64,000 bases of DNA from an uncultured Prevotella sp. (GTDB lineage: Bacteria; Bacteroidota; Bacteroidia; Bacteroidales; Bacteroidaceae), in NCBI GenBank assembly GCA_944319795.1, contig CALUFA010000007.1, forward strand, positions 17,236 through 81,235. The letters are read 5' to 3'. Position 1 is the first letter of the stretch. Every line of letters starts with the position of its first letter. This document shows, piece by piece, positions 1 through 8,775 of this stretch. The notes below the pieces were generated by a model that saw nothing but the letters and a program-made list of their open reading frames with translations, ran no database searches and had not been told where the DNA came from. The position numbers and the translations under genes are program-made.

Positions 1-2034
1 AACAAGTTCTCATTCAACTCGCCGGAAGGAGCATGTCCTCGCTGCAAAGGTTTAGGATACGTCAACCAAATAGACCTTGTAAAGGTAATACCCGACACTT
101 CGGTGTCGATACGCCAGGGAGCGATAGTTCCATTAGGCAAATACAAGAACCAAATGATTTTCTGGCAAATTGAGGCCATACTCGAGAAATACGGCTGCGA
201 GCTAACCACGCCCGTGAAAGACATACCGGAAGAGGCGATGAACGAGATACTCTACGGTTCGATGGAGAACGTCCGCATAAGAAAAGAATTGGTGCATACC
301 TCGAGCGACTATTTCATTGAGTTCGACGGTATCGTAAAATATCTGCAAAACGTCATAGAAAACGACGAAAGCGCAAGCGGACAAAAATGGGCAGACCAGT
401 TCCAGACTGTATGCCAATGTCCCGAATGCAAAGGACAAAGACTGAACCGGGAATCGCTGTCGTACCGAATATGGGACAAGAACATATCGGAAGTGGCCGA
501 CATGGACATCGCCGAACTGAAGGAATGGCTCATGGAAGCACAAAAACACCTGACCGAACGCCAACGCCGCATAGCTGACGAAATAATAAAGGAAATCATC
601 ACGCGCGTCGACTTCATGCTCGAAGTCGGTCTTGATTACCTTTCGCTAAACCGTCAATCAGCAACTCTGTCGGGAGGCGAAAGCCAACGGATAAGGCTTG
701 CGACGCAAATCGGATCGCAACTTGTCAACGTGCTATACATACTCGACGAACCGAGCATCGGCCTGCACCAACGCGACAACGACCGATTGATAAAATCATT
801 GAAAGAGCTGCGCGACTTGGGCAACACCGTAATCGTTGTCGAACACGACAAGGACATGATGCTCAACGCCGACTACATAGTAGACATCGGGCCTAAGGCC
901 GGACGGCGTGGCGGCGAAGTGGTTTTCCAAGGCACGCCGGCCGAAATGCTAAAACAGCACACCATAACGAGCCAATACCTTAACGGCGAAATGAAAATAG
1001 AAGTGCCGGCGAAACGACGCGTGGGAAACGGCAAGAGCATTATAATACACGGGGCATCGGGCAACAACCTGAAACATGTTGACGTGGAGTTCCCACTCGG
1101 CAAACTAATAGTCGTCACGGGCGTAAGCGGCTCTGGTAAATCAACACTGATAAACGAGACTCTTCAACCCATACTTAGCCAACACTTCTACCGCTCGCTG
1201 AAAAAGCCCATGCCATACGATTCGATCGAAGGCATAGAGCATATCGACAAGGTGGTGAACGTCGACCAAAGTCCGCTCGGGCGCACGCCGCGTTCAAATC
1301 CGGCCACATACACGGGAGTATTCAGCGACATCCGCGCGCTTTTCGTAAACCTGCCCGAAGCTAAAATACGCGGATACAAACCGGGGCGGTTCTCGTTCAA
1401 CGTAAAAGGCGGACGCTGCGAGGTTTGCGGCGGAAACGGATATAAGACAATAGAAATGCGCTTCCTGCCCGACATAATGGTGCCATGCGAAGCATGCCAC
1501 GGCAAACGCTACAACCGTGAGACATTGGAGGTAAGGTATAAAGGTAAAAGCATTGCCGACGTACTCGACATGACAATCAACCAAGCCGTGGAATTCTTTG
1601 AGAACGTGCCTGACATACTGCGTAAGATAAAGACGATACAGGACGTCGGTCTCGGATACATCAAACTCGGGCAGCCGTCCACCACCCTGTCGGGAGGAGA
1701 AAGCCAACGGGTCAAGCTCGCAACGGAACTGAGCAAAAGGGATACGGGCAAAACGATGTACATCCTCGACGAGCCTACCACCGGACTACACTTCGAAGAC
1801 ATACGCATACTTATGGACGTGCTCCAGAAACTCGTAGACCGCGGCAACACCGTAGTGATTATCGAACACAATCTCGACGTTATAAAACTTGCCGACCACA
1901 TCATCGACATGGGGCCCGAAGGAGGACGCGGCGGAGGAATGGTGCTTTCAGCCGGTACGCCCGAAGAGGTAGCAATGAGCAACAAAGGATTTACACCGAT
2001 GTTCCTAAAGAAAGAACTTTCTATTAATTCATAA
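1..2034 (+). CDS. uvrA: Excinuclease ABC subunit A, 5'-truncated by window edge
   Basis: ATPase of nucleotide excision repair that scans DNA for lesions with UvrB. The frame is open from base 1, giving 677 visible residues; the family is usually about 940, so the N-terminal nucleotide-binding part including the first Walker A lies outside the window. Visible in order: a zinc-finger start CPRCKGLGY at bases 34-60, the CPECKGQR segment, the first ABC signature LSGGESQRIRLA with Walker B YILDEPSIGLHQ, the second Walker A GVSGSGKST, a zinc finger from CEVCGGNGY to CEACHGKRY, the second signature LSGGESQRVKLA and YILDEPTTGLH. A GTG at 103 opens a shorter frame but is internal to the conserved protein, so it is not the start. 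The gene faces the porin gene tail to tail across a repeat tract. Identification is secure. Confidence 0.97.
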   Translation, partial: NKFSFNSPEGACPRCKGLGYVNQIDLVKVIPDTSVSIRQGAIVPLGKYKNQMIFWQIEAILEKYGCELTTPVKDIPEEAMNEILYGSMENVRIRKELVHTSSDYFIEFDGIVKYLQNVIENDESASGQKWADQFQTVCQCPECKGQRLNRESLSYRIWDKNISEVADMDIAELKEWLMEAQKHLTERQRRIADEIIKEIITRVDFMLEVGLDYLSLNRQSATLSGGESQRIRLATQIGSQLVNVLYILDEPSIGLHQRDNDRLIKSLKELRDLGNTVIVVEHDKDMMLNADYIVDIGPKAGRRGGEVVFQGTPAEMLKQHTITSQYLNGEMKIEVPAKRRVGNGKSIIIHGASGNNLKHVDVEFPLGKLIVVTGVSGSGKSTLINETLQPILSQHFYRSLKKPMPYDSIEGIEHIDKVVNVDQSPLGRTPRSNPATYTGVFSDIRALFVNLPEAKIRGYKPGRFSFNVKGGRCEVCGGNGYKTIEMRFLPDIMVPCEACHGKRYNRETLEVRYKGKSIADVLDMTINQAVEFFENVPDILRKIKTIQDVGLGYIKLGQPSTTLSGGESQRVKLATELSKRDTGKTMYILDEPTTGLHFEDIRILMDVLQKLVDRGNTVVIIEHNLDVIKLADHIIDMGPEGGRGGGMVLSAGTPEEVAMSNKGFTPMFLKKELSINS

Positions 2035-2035
2035 T

Positions 2036-2203
2036 GCATAATGCACAATTCATAATGCATAATGCATAATGCACAATGCATAATGCATAATGCATAATTA
2101 CCTGCGTATAGAAGTTATATAAAGGCAAACCTTAAACCGTCTGCGGACAAATTGTGCATTATGAATTATGAATTGTGCATTATGAATTGTGCATTATGAA
2201 TTG
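2036..2203. repeat. Mirror-image simple repeats between convergent genes
   Basis: Tandem variants of GCATAATGCACAATTCATAA fill about 2030-2100. The reverse-complement form (GTGCATTATGAATT) fills about 2153-2203, with roughly 50 unique bases between. The two arms can pair into a long AT-rich hairpin located between the uvrA stop and the porin stop, so a bidirectional transcription terminator is a reasonable guess. Confidence 0.75.
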
Positions 2204-2204
2204 G

Positions 2205-3245
2205 TTAAAACCTCGTCATGAACTCGATTACGATCTTATCCCTTTCCGATGGTTTGGCTACCGCCCCGTCACGATAGAAATACTTTTCATAATTCAAACG
2301 TATGTCTGACACGAACGGCAAGTCAAGGCTGAACGTAAGTCCGCCCGTCAAGCGCGAACGCTGGTAATCGTTGATGACAAGCGAGCCTTCAATGTCTTCT
2401 TCTCCGTCAAGATAGCGTTTGCCGTCGCTGTGGTCGGTCATATAATCGTAACGCACAAGCGGCGAAATCTTCTTGAAGAAACAATTACGTAAAGGTATGT
2501 CGTAGCTGACAAATGCGTCGAGGGCGTGAACCGCCTTGAATGCGTCGTCCTCATAATGTTTGTAAAGATACTCAACCTCGGCGTGCCAACCGTGAGCGTG
2601 ATAGTAAGCGCCGGCATCGTACATCATCACCGATACGTTGTCTGGTTTTATTTTCTGCGTACTCAACGTCAAGTTGAAACCACGCGGGAAAAACATTTGT
2701 GCCTTAGCCGAGAAATTGACATTACTCGTCCAAAAATCTTTTTGGTTGGTCAGTCCCGAGCCGTTGAACATTCCGGCCTCGAGTTTCATCGGGAAACCGG
2801 CCTTGAACGAATATCCCACGGTAGCGCCTACGTCGCGCACATTGCCCACCTGCTTGGCTATGAACGAACGGTTTGCGAAATACTGCAAATGCGGCGAGCG
2901 GTGCGCGTCAATCGTAAACGGAGCGCGCATCTGCCCGATCGTGAAATCCAACCCACGCACAAGTTTCAGGCGCGTATATGTATCGAGCATCTTTATCTGT
3001 CCTTCGTCTGAAAGGTCGATTTCAACCTTATATGACACAACCTTCGTCAAGTCGCCGTCAAGGCTCACACGGGCATTGCGCACTTGGAAACGCCCTTCGC
3101 CCTCGCCCGTCTGGTATTCATACTTACCACGTATAGTCCCGTGGGCTTTAGGCGTGCGGTCCACCTCGTCGTCGTTTTCAGCCACGGCAGGCGCAACGGC
3201 GAAAAGCGGCAATAACAATGCTGACAATATAAATTTCTTTTTCAT
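2205..3245 (-). CDS. Outer-membrane porin, phosphate-selective porin O/P-like
   Basis: Predicted outer-membrane beta-barrel of 346 residues for passive uptake of small anions or other solutes. The chosen start gives a textbook signal peptide (MKKKFILSALLLPLFAV, cleavage after AVA). A longer frame opens at 3308 but would run through a -7 promoter box at 3268-3275, so the start at 3245 is preferred. The body has alternating polar and aromatic strands, the family-like segment FQVRNARVSLDG near the N-terminus, GLDFTIGQMRAPF, a tract on unchanged spacing of barrel strands, and a terminal aromatic residue (FMTRF) as expected for a barrel end. It stands alone, divergent from yjbQ. The family (OprO/OprP-like porins of Bacteroidetes) is recognised from the pattern; the true substrate cannot be read from the sequence. 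Confidence 0.8.
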   Translation of the reverse strand: MKKKFILSALLLPLFAVAPAVAENDDEVDRTPKAHGTIRGKYEYQTGEGEGRFQVRNARVSLDGDLTKVVSYKVEIDLSDEGQIKMLDTYTRLKLVRGLDFTIGQMRAPFTIDAHRSPHLQYFANRSFIAKQVGNVRDVGATVGYSFKAGFPMKLEAGMFNGSGLTNQKDFWTSNVNFSAKAQMFFPRGFNLTLSTQKIKPDNVSVMMYDAGAYYHAHGWHAEVEYLYKHYEDDAFKAVHALDAFVSYDIPLRNCFFKKISPLVRYDYMTDHSDGKRYLDGEEDIEGSLVINDYQRSRLTGGLTFSLDLPFVSDIRLNYEKYFYRDGAVAKPSERDKIVIEFMTRF

Positions 3246-3267
3246 TATGCAGTCGGTTATTTTTTTG

Positions 3268-3275
3268 CAAAAGTA
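3268..3275 (-). promoter_or_regulatory. -7 promoter box for porin gene
   Basis: On the minus strand the bases read TACTTTTG, a perfect TAnnTTTG. Transcription would begin near 3261, leaving a leader of about 16 nt before the start at 3245. Confidence 0.6.
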
Positions 3276-3329
3276 AGCATTAAGTATTACAAAGACGTTA
3301 CAAAACAAATATGAATAAATTAAGTTTAG

Positions 3330-3337
3330 TAACTTTG
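3330..3337 (+). promoter_or_regulatory. -7 promoter box for yjbQ
   Basis: TAACTTTG matches TAnnTTTG and lies 28 nt upstream of the yjbQ start. It is divergent from the porin promoter, with about 55 bp between the two boxes. Confidence 0.6.
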
Positions 3338-3365
3338 CATCATCTTAGAATAAAACTCAAACGCT

Positions 3366-3773
3366 ATGACCGTACAAAAAGAAATCACACTAAAAGCAAG
3401 GGGAAGGGGCTTCCACCTTGTCACGGACGAAATTACCAGCCAACTGCCGCCGCTTCCGCAAACGGGCCTTCTCAATTTGTTCGTAAAGCACACCAGTTGC
3501 GGACTATGCATCAACGAAAACGCCGACCCCGACGTGCGCACCGACATGGAAAGCATATTCAACAAGCTCGTGCCTGAGAACCAGCCTTATTACACGCATA
3601 CCCTCGAAGGCCGCGACGACATGCCGGCGCATGCAAAATCCGTCATATCCGGCGTAAGCCTCAACATACCTATTACAAACGGGCGGCTCAACCTCGGAAC
3701 ATGGCAGGGCATATACCTATGCGAATACCGCAATCATGGTGGAAACAGACGGATCGTGGCAACTGTATTATAA
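3366..3773 (+). CDS. yjbQ: YjbQ / UPF0047 family protein
   Basis: Small cytosolic protein of 135 residues, the normal size of the UPF0047 (YjbQ) family. Members have been linked to a secondary thiamine-phosphate synthase activity, but the physiological role is unsettled. Visible family signatures are LFVKHTSCGLCINENADP with its histidine and cysteine around residues 41-45, the central HTLEGRDDMPAHAKS with two histidines, the segment LGTWQGIYLCEYR, and the C-terminal NHGGNRRIV. The start follows a -7 box by 28 nt. The stop codon TAA at 3771-3773 is also the first triplet of a motif (TAACGCGAGTTCAGCATAA) that elsewhere forms the ends of palindromic elements, so an element end appears to abut or form the 3' end of this gene. 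Confidence 0.9.
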   Translation: MTVQKEITLKARGRGFHLVTDEITSQLPPLPQTGLLNLFVKHTSCGLCINENADPDVRTDMESIFNKLVPENQPYYTHTLEGRDDMPAHAKSVISGVSLNIPITNGRLNLGTWQGIYLCEYRNHGGNRRIVATVL

Positions 3774-3789
3774 CGCGAGTTCAGCATAA
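3771..3789 (+). repeat. Isolated end motif of palindromic element family B/C
   Basis: TAACGCGAGTTCAGCATAA differs at few positions from the element end TAACGTCAGTTCGGCATAA at 41532-41550. The following bases (TAAATGGACATTCATATTT) resemble those after the 41532 copy. No partner end is seen nearby, so this is a remnant or solo end. Confidence 0.6.
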
Positions 3790-3814
3790 ATATAAATGGA
3801 CATTCATATTTTTC

Positions 3815-3895
3815 AAAAAGCATCCGTTTGAAGTGCAAAAGGCAACCTCTTGATATGTAATAAGCATCTTTTTGCATAGTGAAAGGATGCCTTTT
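3815..3895. repeat. Four-unit 22-bp-period palindrome array, copy 1
   Basis: Four 15-bp cores begin at 3815, 3837, 3859 and 3881, exactly 22 bp apart: AAAAAGCATCCGTTT, AAAAGGCAACCTCTT, AATAAGCATCTTTTT and GAAAGGATGCCTTTT. They are variants of AAAAGGnnnCCTTTT separated by unrelated 7-bp linkers. Copies of the same architecture are at 22142, 34364, 41754 and 49572. Confidence 0.85.
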
Positions 3896-3940
3896 AGGAA
3901 AGCGGAAAGGAATGTGCTAAAAGTATTTTTATTAAGCGTA

Positions 3941-4136
3941 TTTTACCGTCACAATGTCACAATAGTACGTATGCCATTGTAAGCCAATACGTTACGACGT
4001 GACATTAAGTTCATGCGACTTTCACCACTGTCACACGCACATGTGACGGTGGTGAAAGTCGCATGAACTTAATGTCACCGCATAACAATTTGGTTGTCAG
4101 CACGTTGCATGGATTTGTGACATTGTGACGATAAAA
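3941..4136. repeat. Palindromic MITE-like element A, copy 1 (196 bp)
   Basis: The ends are imperfect inverted repeats (TTTTACCGTCACAATGTCAC at the left, the complement of TTTTATCGTCACAATGTCAC at the right). The centre contains a perfect 30-bp inverted repeat (3999-4028 with 4049-4078). The whole element is a nested palindrome without coding capacity. It ends 11 bp from the SLC13 permease stop codon and could form a terminator hairpin for both flanking genes. Confidence 0.85.
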
Positions 4137-4147
4137 TGCGGTTTAGA

Positions 4148-6004
4148 TTATAACGGGAACAGCAGCGGAAGCACGAACACCATGACGATGCCCATGATAA
4201 GCTGAAGGGGCAAACCAACCTTGACGTAATCCATGAACGTATAACGACCGGCCTGCATCACCAGCGCGTTAGGCGGGGTTGAGAACGGCGAGGCGAAACA
4301 CATGCTTGCGCCCAACGCCACGGCAAACAAGAACGGATAAGGACTGAGCCCACTCTCTACGGCCGACGTCAATGCTATCGGCGACATAAGCACGGCCGTG
4401 GCCGTGTTGCTTATGAACATTGTAAGCAACGAAGTAGTAAAATATATTCCGGCAAGCAGCACATACGGGCCGTAACCTCCGAGGCCGCTGACGAGCGAAT
4501 GGGATATGGCCGCCGACGCACCGGTCTTCTCCAAGGCCACCGACATCGGCAACATCGCCGCTATGAGAACCACGCTCTCCCAATTGATCGTCTTATACGC
4601 CGCCTCAACGTTACGGAAACATCCCGTCAATACCATTAGCACGGCGGCAATCATGACGGCTGTGACAGGAGCTACGGGGATGAAGTCGAACACCATCATC
4701 GCTATCATCAACAGCATTATGCAGGCCGCAAGCGGAGCCTTATAGTCGAGCGTAACCTTAGCTGCCTCTTCGAGCGGCTGGCCAAGCACTACCCAGTTCT
4801 CCTCCTCGTTGCTCAACCGGCTGATGTTTGCCCACGTACCCTGCACGAGCAGCACGTCGCCTCCATGTAGGCGCACGTCGGCCAAATCTTCCATTATATA
4901 CTCGCCTTTACGCCTTATGCCTACGACGTTGATGCTGTATTTCGCACGGAAGCCTGATTCTTTCAACAGTCGGTTGACAAGGCGCGACGTAGGCAGCAGC
5001 ACTATCTCGGCTATGCCTATGTCGTAAAAATCCAAACCGCCCTGCCCTTCACCGCCGGTATGGCTTTTGTCCGGCTCGGCAAGTCCGTATTCCGCAGCGA
5101 AACGCACAGCCTGATCCTTTTCACCGGTCAAATAAATTATGTCGCCTTCGTTCAATACCGTCCGCGGCCCGGCAAGCATTTGGTTGACGTTCTTTATCAG
5201 TCCCTTTTGGCGTGTCGTCTCGCGCCTTACCTCCAACACGGTCAGCCCGTAGCGGTTCTGAACGTCGAGCTCGGCTATCGTCATACCCTTGATTGACGAT
5301 TCTTGCCCGACGACATACCTCGACAGATTGTCGGCAAGGTGGTACTCGCTTACCAATTGCTCAAGCGATTTCGCCTTGGCCTTGCCTTTTTCGCCTCCGC
5401 CGCCTTTCTTTGCAAGCATCAATTTGCTAAGAGGCAACAATACTATTATGCCGACGGCAATACAAATCAGTCCTACGGGCGTGAATGAAAAGAACGACAA
5501 CGGTTCATATCCGGCATCGGTCAACACATCCTGAATCACAAGGTTCGGCGGAGTACCTATCAGCGTAAGCATGCCGCCGAGGCTGCTCGCAAAAGCCAAC
5601 GGCATGAGCAGGCGGCTGGCGTTAATACGCCCCTTTGCCGCAAGGCTTACTACGATAGGCAGCATCAGCGCCACCGTGCCGGTGTTACTCACGAAAGCGC
5701 CTATCGCCGAAGTTACCACCATGACAAGCAGGAACAAACGCAACTCGCTGTCGCCTGCCAACTTCATGATGCGTCCGCTTATCATCTTAGCCAATCCAGT
5801 CTGGAATATTGCTCCGCCGACAACGAACAGCCCGACCATCATTATCACCACCGAATTGGAAAAGCCCGACAATGCCTCGTCTGGGGTCAGTATGCCGAAA
5901 ACCATAAGCAATATCAGGGCGCAAACGGCCACTACGTCAGAACGGATCTTGCCTATGGCGAAAAACAATGCGGAAACCGCAAGAATAACCAATGTCAATA
6001 TCAT
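4148..6004 (-). CDS. SLC13-type (DASS) anion permease with two RCK_C domains
   Basis: Inner-membrane secondary transporter of 618 residues, probably Na+-coupled uptake of sulfate or a di/tricarboxylate. The N-terminal half carries hydrophobic helices with the SNT-type motif VSNTGTVALMLPI near residue 105 and IGTPPNLVI near 150. A soluble insert of about 190 residues follows, with two TrkA-C (RCK_C) domains (YGLTVLEVRR and YSINVVGIRRKGEY mark their starts). The second transport repeat has ISNTATAVLMSPIA and FSTPPNALVM. This is the usual layout for bacterial SLC13 proteins with regulatory RCK_C pairs. The substrate cannot be assigned. The start codon sits only 6 bp from an 8-bp tandem repeat, and a -7 box at 6238-6245 would place that repeat in the mRNA leader. 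Confidence 0.9.
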   Translation of the reverse strand: MILTLVILAVSALFFAIGKIRSDVVAVCALILLMVFGILTPDEALSGFSNSVVIMMVGLFVVGGAIFQTGLAKMISGRIMKLAGDSELRLFLLVMVVTSAIGAFVSNTGTVALMLPIVVSLAAKGRINASRLLMPLAFASSLGGMLTLIGTPPNLVIQDVLTDAGYEPLSFFSFTPVGLICIAVGIIVLLPLSKLMLAKKGGGGEKGKAKAKSLEQLVSEYHLADNLSRYVVGQESSIKGMTIAELDVQNRYGLTVLEVRRETTRQKGLIKNVNQMLAGPRTVLNEGDIIYLTGEKDQAVRFAAEYGLAEPDKSHTGGEGQGGLDFYDIGIAEIVLLPTSRLVNRLLKESGFRAKYSINVVGIRRKGEYIMEDLADVRLHGGDVLLVQGTWANISRLSNEEENWVVLGQPLEEAAKVTLDYKAPLAACIMLLMIAMMVFDFIPVAPVTAVMIAAVLMVLTGCFRNVEAAYKTINWESVVLIAAMLPMSVALEKTGASAAISHSLVSGLGGYGPYVLLAGIYFTTSLLTMFISNTATAVLMSPIALTSAVESGLSPYPFLFAVALGASMCFASPFSTPPNALVMQAGRYTFMDYVKVGLPLQLIMGIVMVFVLPLLFPL

Positions 6005-6009
6005 AATTG

Positions 6010-6183
6010 TGGGGTTGTACGGTTATGAGGTTATGAGGTTATGGGGTTATGAGGTTGTGGGGTTATGAGGTTATGAGGTTATGAGGTTATGAGGTTATGA
6101 GGTTATGGGGTTATGGGGTTATGGGGTTATGGGGTTATGAGGTTATGGGGTTATGGGGTTATGAGGTTATGGGGTTGTACGGT
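6010..6183. repeat. 8-bp tandem repeat GGTTATGR in permease leader
   Basis: About twenty copies of GGTTATGA or GGTTATGG with occasional GGTTGT variants, ending at both sides with GGTTGTACGGT. On the minus strand this is a (YCATAACC)n leader directly in front of the SLC13 permease start. Confidence 0.9.
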
Positions 6184-6237
6184 ATAAAGTTGTTTCTCAC
6201 CTCCTCACTTTCTCACCTTCCCTTCGCCTTTGATTCG

Positions 6238-6245
6238 CAAATTTA
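6238..6245 (-). promoter_or_regulatory. -7 promoter box upstream of the SLC13 permease
   Basis: The minus strand reads TAAATTTG, a TAnnTTTG match. Initiation near 6231 would give a leader of about 225 nt made almost entirely of the 8-bp repeat. Confidence 0.45.
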
Positions 6246-6318
6246 CTAAATTAATGCAAACAAGCATGCCTTAAACATTCTTTTTTACTAACCTTTAACG
6301 TCTTTGGGCAAAAAAGCG

Positions 6319-6326
6319 TAATTTTG
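6319..6326 (+). promoter_or_regulatory. -7 promoter box for tex
   Basis: TAATTTTG matches TAnnTTTG and lies 26 nt before the tex start codon. Confidence 0.6.
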
Positions 6327-6352
6327 CATCATACTAAACGAAAATAAGGACA

Positions 6353-8620
6353 ATGGATATATTTGCAAAAAAGATAAGCGAAGCACTCAACCTTAACGCA
6401 CGCAGTGTTGACAACACGCTGCAACTGCTCGACGAAGGTTGCACGATCCCATTCATAAGCCGTTACCGCAAGGAACGCACCGGAGGACTCGACGAAGTGC
6501 AGATAGCCCGAATAAACGAAATGGGCGAACGCCTGAAAGAAACGGCGAAACGCAAGGAAACGATAATAAAGACAATAACTGAACAAAACAAGCTGACGCC
6601 CGAACTTGAAAAACGCATCAACGACTGTTGGGACAATACCGAACTTGAGGACATCTACCTGCCATACAAGCCCAAACGCCGGACACGGGCGCAAACAGCA
6701 CGCGAACGGGGACTCGAGCCGTTGGCCATGACAATCATGATGCAACGCGAGCCGAACCCCGAACAAGCGGCCGAACGCTTCGTAAAAGGCGAAGTAAAAA
6801 CCGTGAAGGAAGCAATAAACGGCGCACAAGACATAATAGCCGAAAACATCAGCGAGAACGAACGCTCACGACAGACGCTGCGCTCGGTTTTCAGGCGAGA
6901 AGCCGTGATAACATCTAAATTAAAAGCAAACAGGCAGACGGGAAGACAAGGCACGGAAGACAAGGCAGCCACCGTTGGCGGCAACTCGCCTGCCGACAAA
7001 GCGGAAAAGTACTCTGACTATTTCGATTTCTCCGAACCGCTGCGCCGGCTTCCCTCCCACCGCCTGCTGGCCATACGCCGGGGCGAAGCCGAAGGGATAC
7101 TGAAAGTAAGCATATCGCCAGACGACGGCGAATGCGTGGAACGGCTGAAACGGTTCTACGTCAGAGGATGCAACAAATGCTCGGAACTGGTGGCAGAAGC
7201 CGTCGAAGACTCCTACAAGCGCTTGTTGAAGCCGTCGATAGAAACAGAATTTGCCACGCTGAGTAAAGAGCGCGCCGACGACGAGGCGATAAAAGTATTT
7301 GCCGACAACCTACGGCAATTACTCTTAGCCGCCCCGCTCGGGCAAAAGCGGACAATGGGCATCGACCCAGGATTCCGCACCGGATGCAAAGTTGTCTGCC
7401 TCGACGCCCAAGGCAACCTGCTGCACAACGAGACGATATTTCCCGACTTCTGCCTTAGCGGCAGACAAAACGGCAACGCCGCCGAACGAATAAACGACAT
7501 GATAACCAAATACCGCATAGAGGCCGTCGCCATAGGCAACGGCACGGCAAGCCGTGAAACAGAATCGTTCATCAGACAAACACTTCCATCGACTGACGAG
7601 TTTTTAAATGACAAGCAGAAGGCAAGGAAAGAGCAGAAAAGCGACAAGGCCAATATCCTAATCAACCCGTCTGCCAAAAATATCCAACTATTCGTAGTAA
7701 GCGAAGACGGCGCATCGGTATATTCAGCCTCGAAGACGGCACGCGACGAATTTCCCGACAAAGACGTAACCGTGCGCGGAGCCGTCAGCATAGCGCGGAG
7801 GCTGATGGATCCGCTGGCCGAACTCGTAAAAATCGACCCGAAAAGTATCGGCGTAGGCCAATACCAGCACGACGTAGACCAAACGAAACTGAAACGCAGC
7901 CTCGACATGACAGTTGAGAGCTGCGTAAACTCAGTAGGCGTAAACCTCAACACGGCGAGCAGCCACCTCTTGACATACGTCAGCGGACTCGGCCCCACAC
8001 TCGCCCAAAACATCGTGAACTACCGTGCGACAAACGGCCCGTTCGCCTCGCGCAGCCAGCTTAAGAAAGTGCCGCGGCTCGGCCCTGCCGCATACGAACA
8101 GTGTGCAGGATTCCTACGCATACCCGGAGCCGCGAATCCGCTCGACAACACTGCCGTCCATCCTGAAAGCTATAAGATAGTAGAGCGCATGGCCGCCGAT
8201 TGCGGATGCACCGTGGCCGAACTTATCAGCAACAAGGAAAAGCGAAACGGCATCGACCTCGGCCGTTACGCTACGCCAACGGTAGGCATGCCCACCCTCA
8301 CCGATATTATGGCCGAGCTCGAAAAACCGGGACTCGACCCACGAGGCCAAGCCGAAGAATTTTCGTTCGACGACGGCGTGCGTACTATCGACGACCTACG
8401 GCCGGGCATGGTGCTGCCGGGCATCGTTACAAACATAACAAACTTCGGCGCGTTCGTCGACATAGGCGTCCACCAAGACGGACTCGTACACATATCACAA
8501 CTCGCCGACCGCTACGTCAGCGACCCGCTGCAAGTCGTCAGCCTGCGCCAACACGTCAGCGTGACCGTCATCGGCGTCGACCGCAAACGCAACCGAATAT
8601 CGCTGTCGATGAAGGGGTAA
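6353..8620 (+). CDS. tex: Tex, RNA-binding transcription accessory protein
   Basis: Cytosolic nucleic-acid-binding protein of 755 residues, close to the family's usual length of 720-780. Order of parts: an N-terminal helical Tex_N region (IPFISRYRKERTGGLDEVQ and DIYLPYKPKRRTRA are family hallmarks), a YqgF/RNase H-like domain starting at MGIDPGFRTGCKVV, helix-hairpin-helix repeats (VNLNTASSHLLTYVSGLGP and LKKVPRLGPAAYEQ), and a C-terminal S1 RNA-binding domain (GIVTNITNFGAFVDIGVHQD ... ISLSMKG). A low-complexity stretch around residues 190-220 looks like a lineage-specific linker insertion within the N-terminal part. Tex is linked to transcription quality control and stress tolerance in other bacteria. 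It is transcribed alone and converges on the DUF4923 gene. Confidence 0.95.
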   Translation: MDIFAKKISEALNLNARSVDNTLQLLDEGCTIPFISRYRKERTGGLDEVQIARINEMGERLKETAKRKETIIKTITEQNKLTPELEKRINDCWDNTELEDIYLPYKPKRRTRAQTARERGLEPLAMTIMMQREPNPEQAAERFVKGEVKTVKEAINGAQDIIAENISENERSRQTLRSVFRREAVITSKLKANRQTGRQGTEDKAATVGGNSPADKAEKYSDYFDFSEPLRRLPSHRLLAIRRGEAEGILKVSISPDDGECVERLKRFYVRGCNKCSELVAEAVEDSYKRLLKPSIETEFATLSKERADDEAIKVFADNLRQLLLAAPLGQKRTMGIDPGFRTGCKVVCLDAQGNLLHNETIFPDFCLSGRQNGNAAERINDMITKYRIEAVAIGNGTASRETESFIRQTLPSTDEFLNDKQKARKEQKSDKANILINPSAKNIQLFVVSEDGASVYSASKTARDEFPDKDVTVRGAVSIARRLMDPLAELVKIDPKSIGVGQYQHDVDQTKLKRSLDMTVESCVNSVGVNLNTASSHLLTYVSGLGPTLAQNIVNYRATNGPFASRSQLKKVPRLGPAAYEQCAGFLRIPGAANPLDNTAVHPESYKIVERMAADCGCTVAELISNKEKRNGIDLGRYATPTVGMPTLTDIMAELEKPGLDPRGQAEEFSFDDGVRTIDDLRPGMVLPGIVTNITNFGAFVDIGVHQDGLVHISQLADRYVSDPLQVVSLRQHVSVTVIGVDRKRNRISLSMKG

Positions 8621-8770
8621 ATAAAAGGGTGAAAAGGTGAAAAAGTGAAAAAGTGAAAAGGTGAAAAAGCGATTTTACAGCATATCTCATCGAAATGCTA
8701 TTTTACCCTTTTACTTTTTTTCACCTTTTCACCCTTTCACTTTTTCACCTTTTTCACCTTTTATTCACCC
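8621..8770. repeat. Mirror-image GGTGAAAAA / TTTTTCACC repeats
   Basis: Tandem GGTGAAAA(A/G) units fill 8628-8667 and the reverse-complement TTTTTCACC units fill about 8710-8770, with a short unique centre. They can fold into a long hairpin between the convergent tex and DUF4923 stop codons, the same arrangement as at 2036-2203. Confidence 0.8.
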
Positions 8771-8775
8771 TTGAA

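Noticed and set aside
7213-8013. 266-codon minus-strand frame inside tex
   Set aside because: Antisense shadow of a well-conserved gene, with low-complexity Ser/Leu-rich translation.
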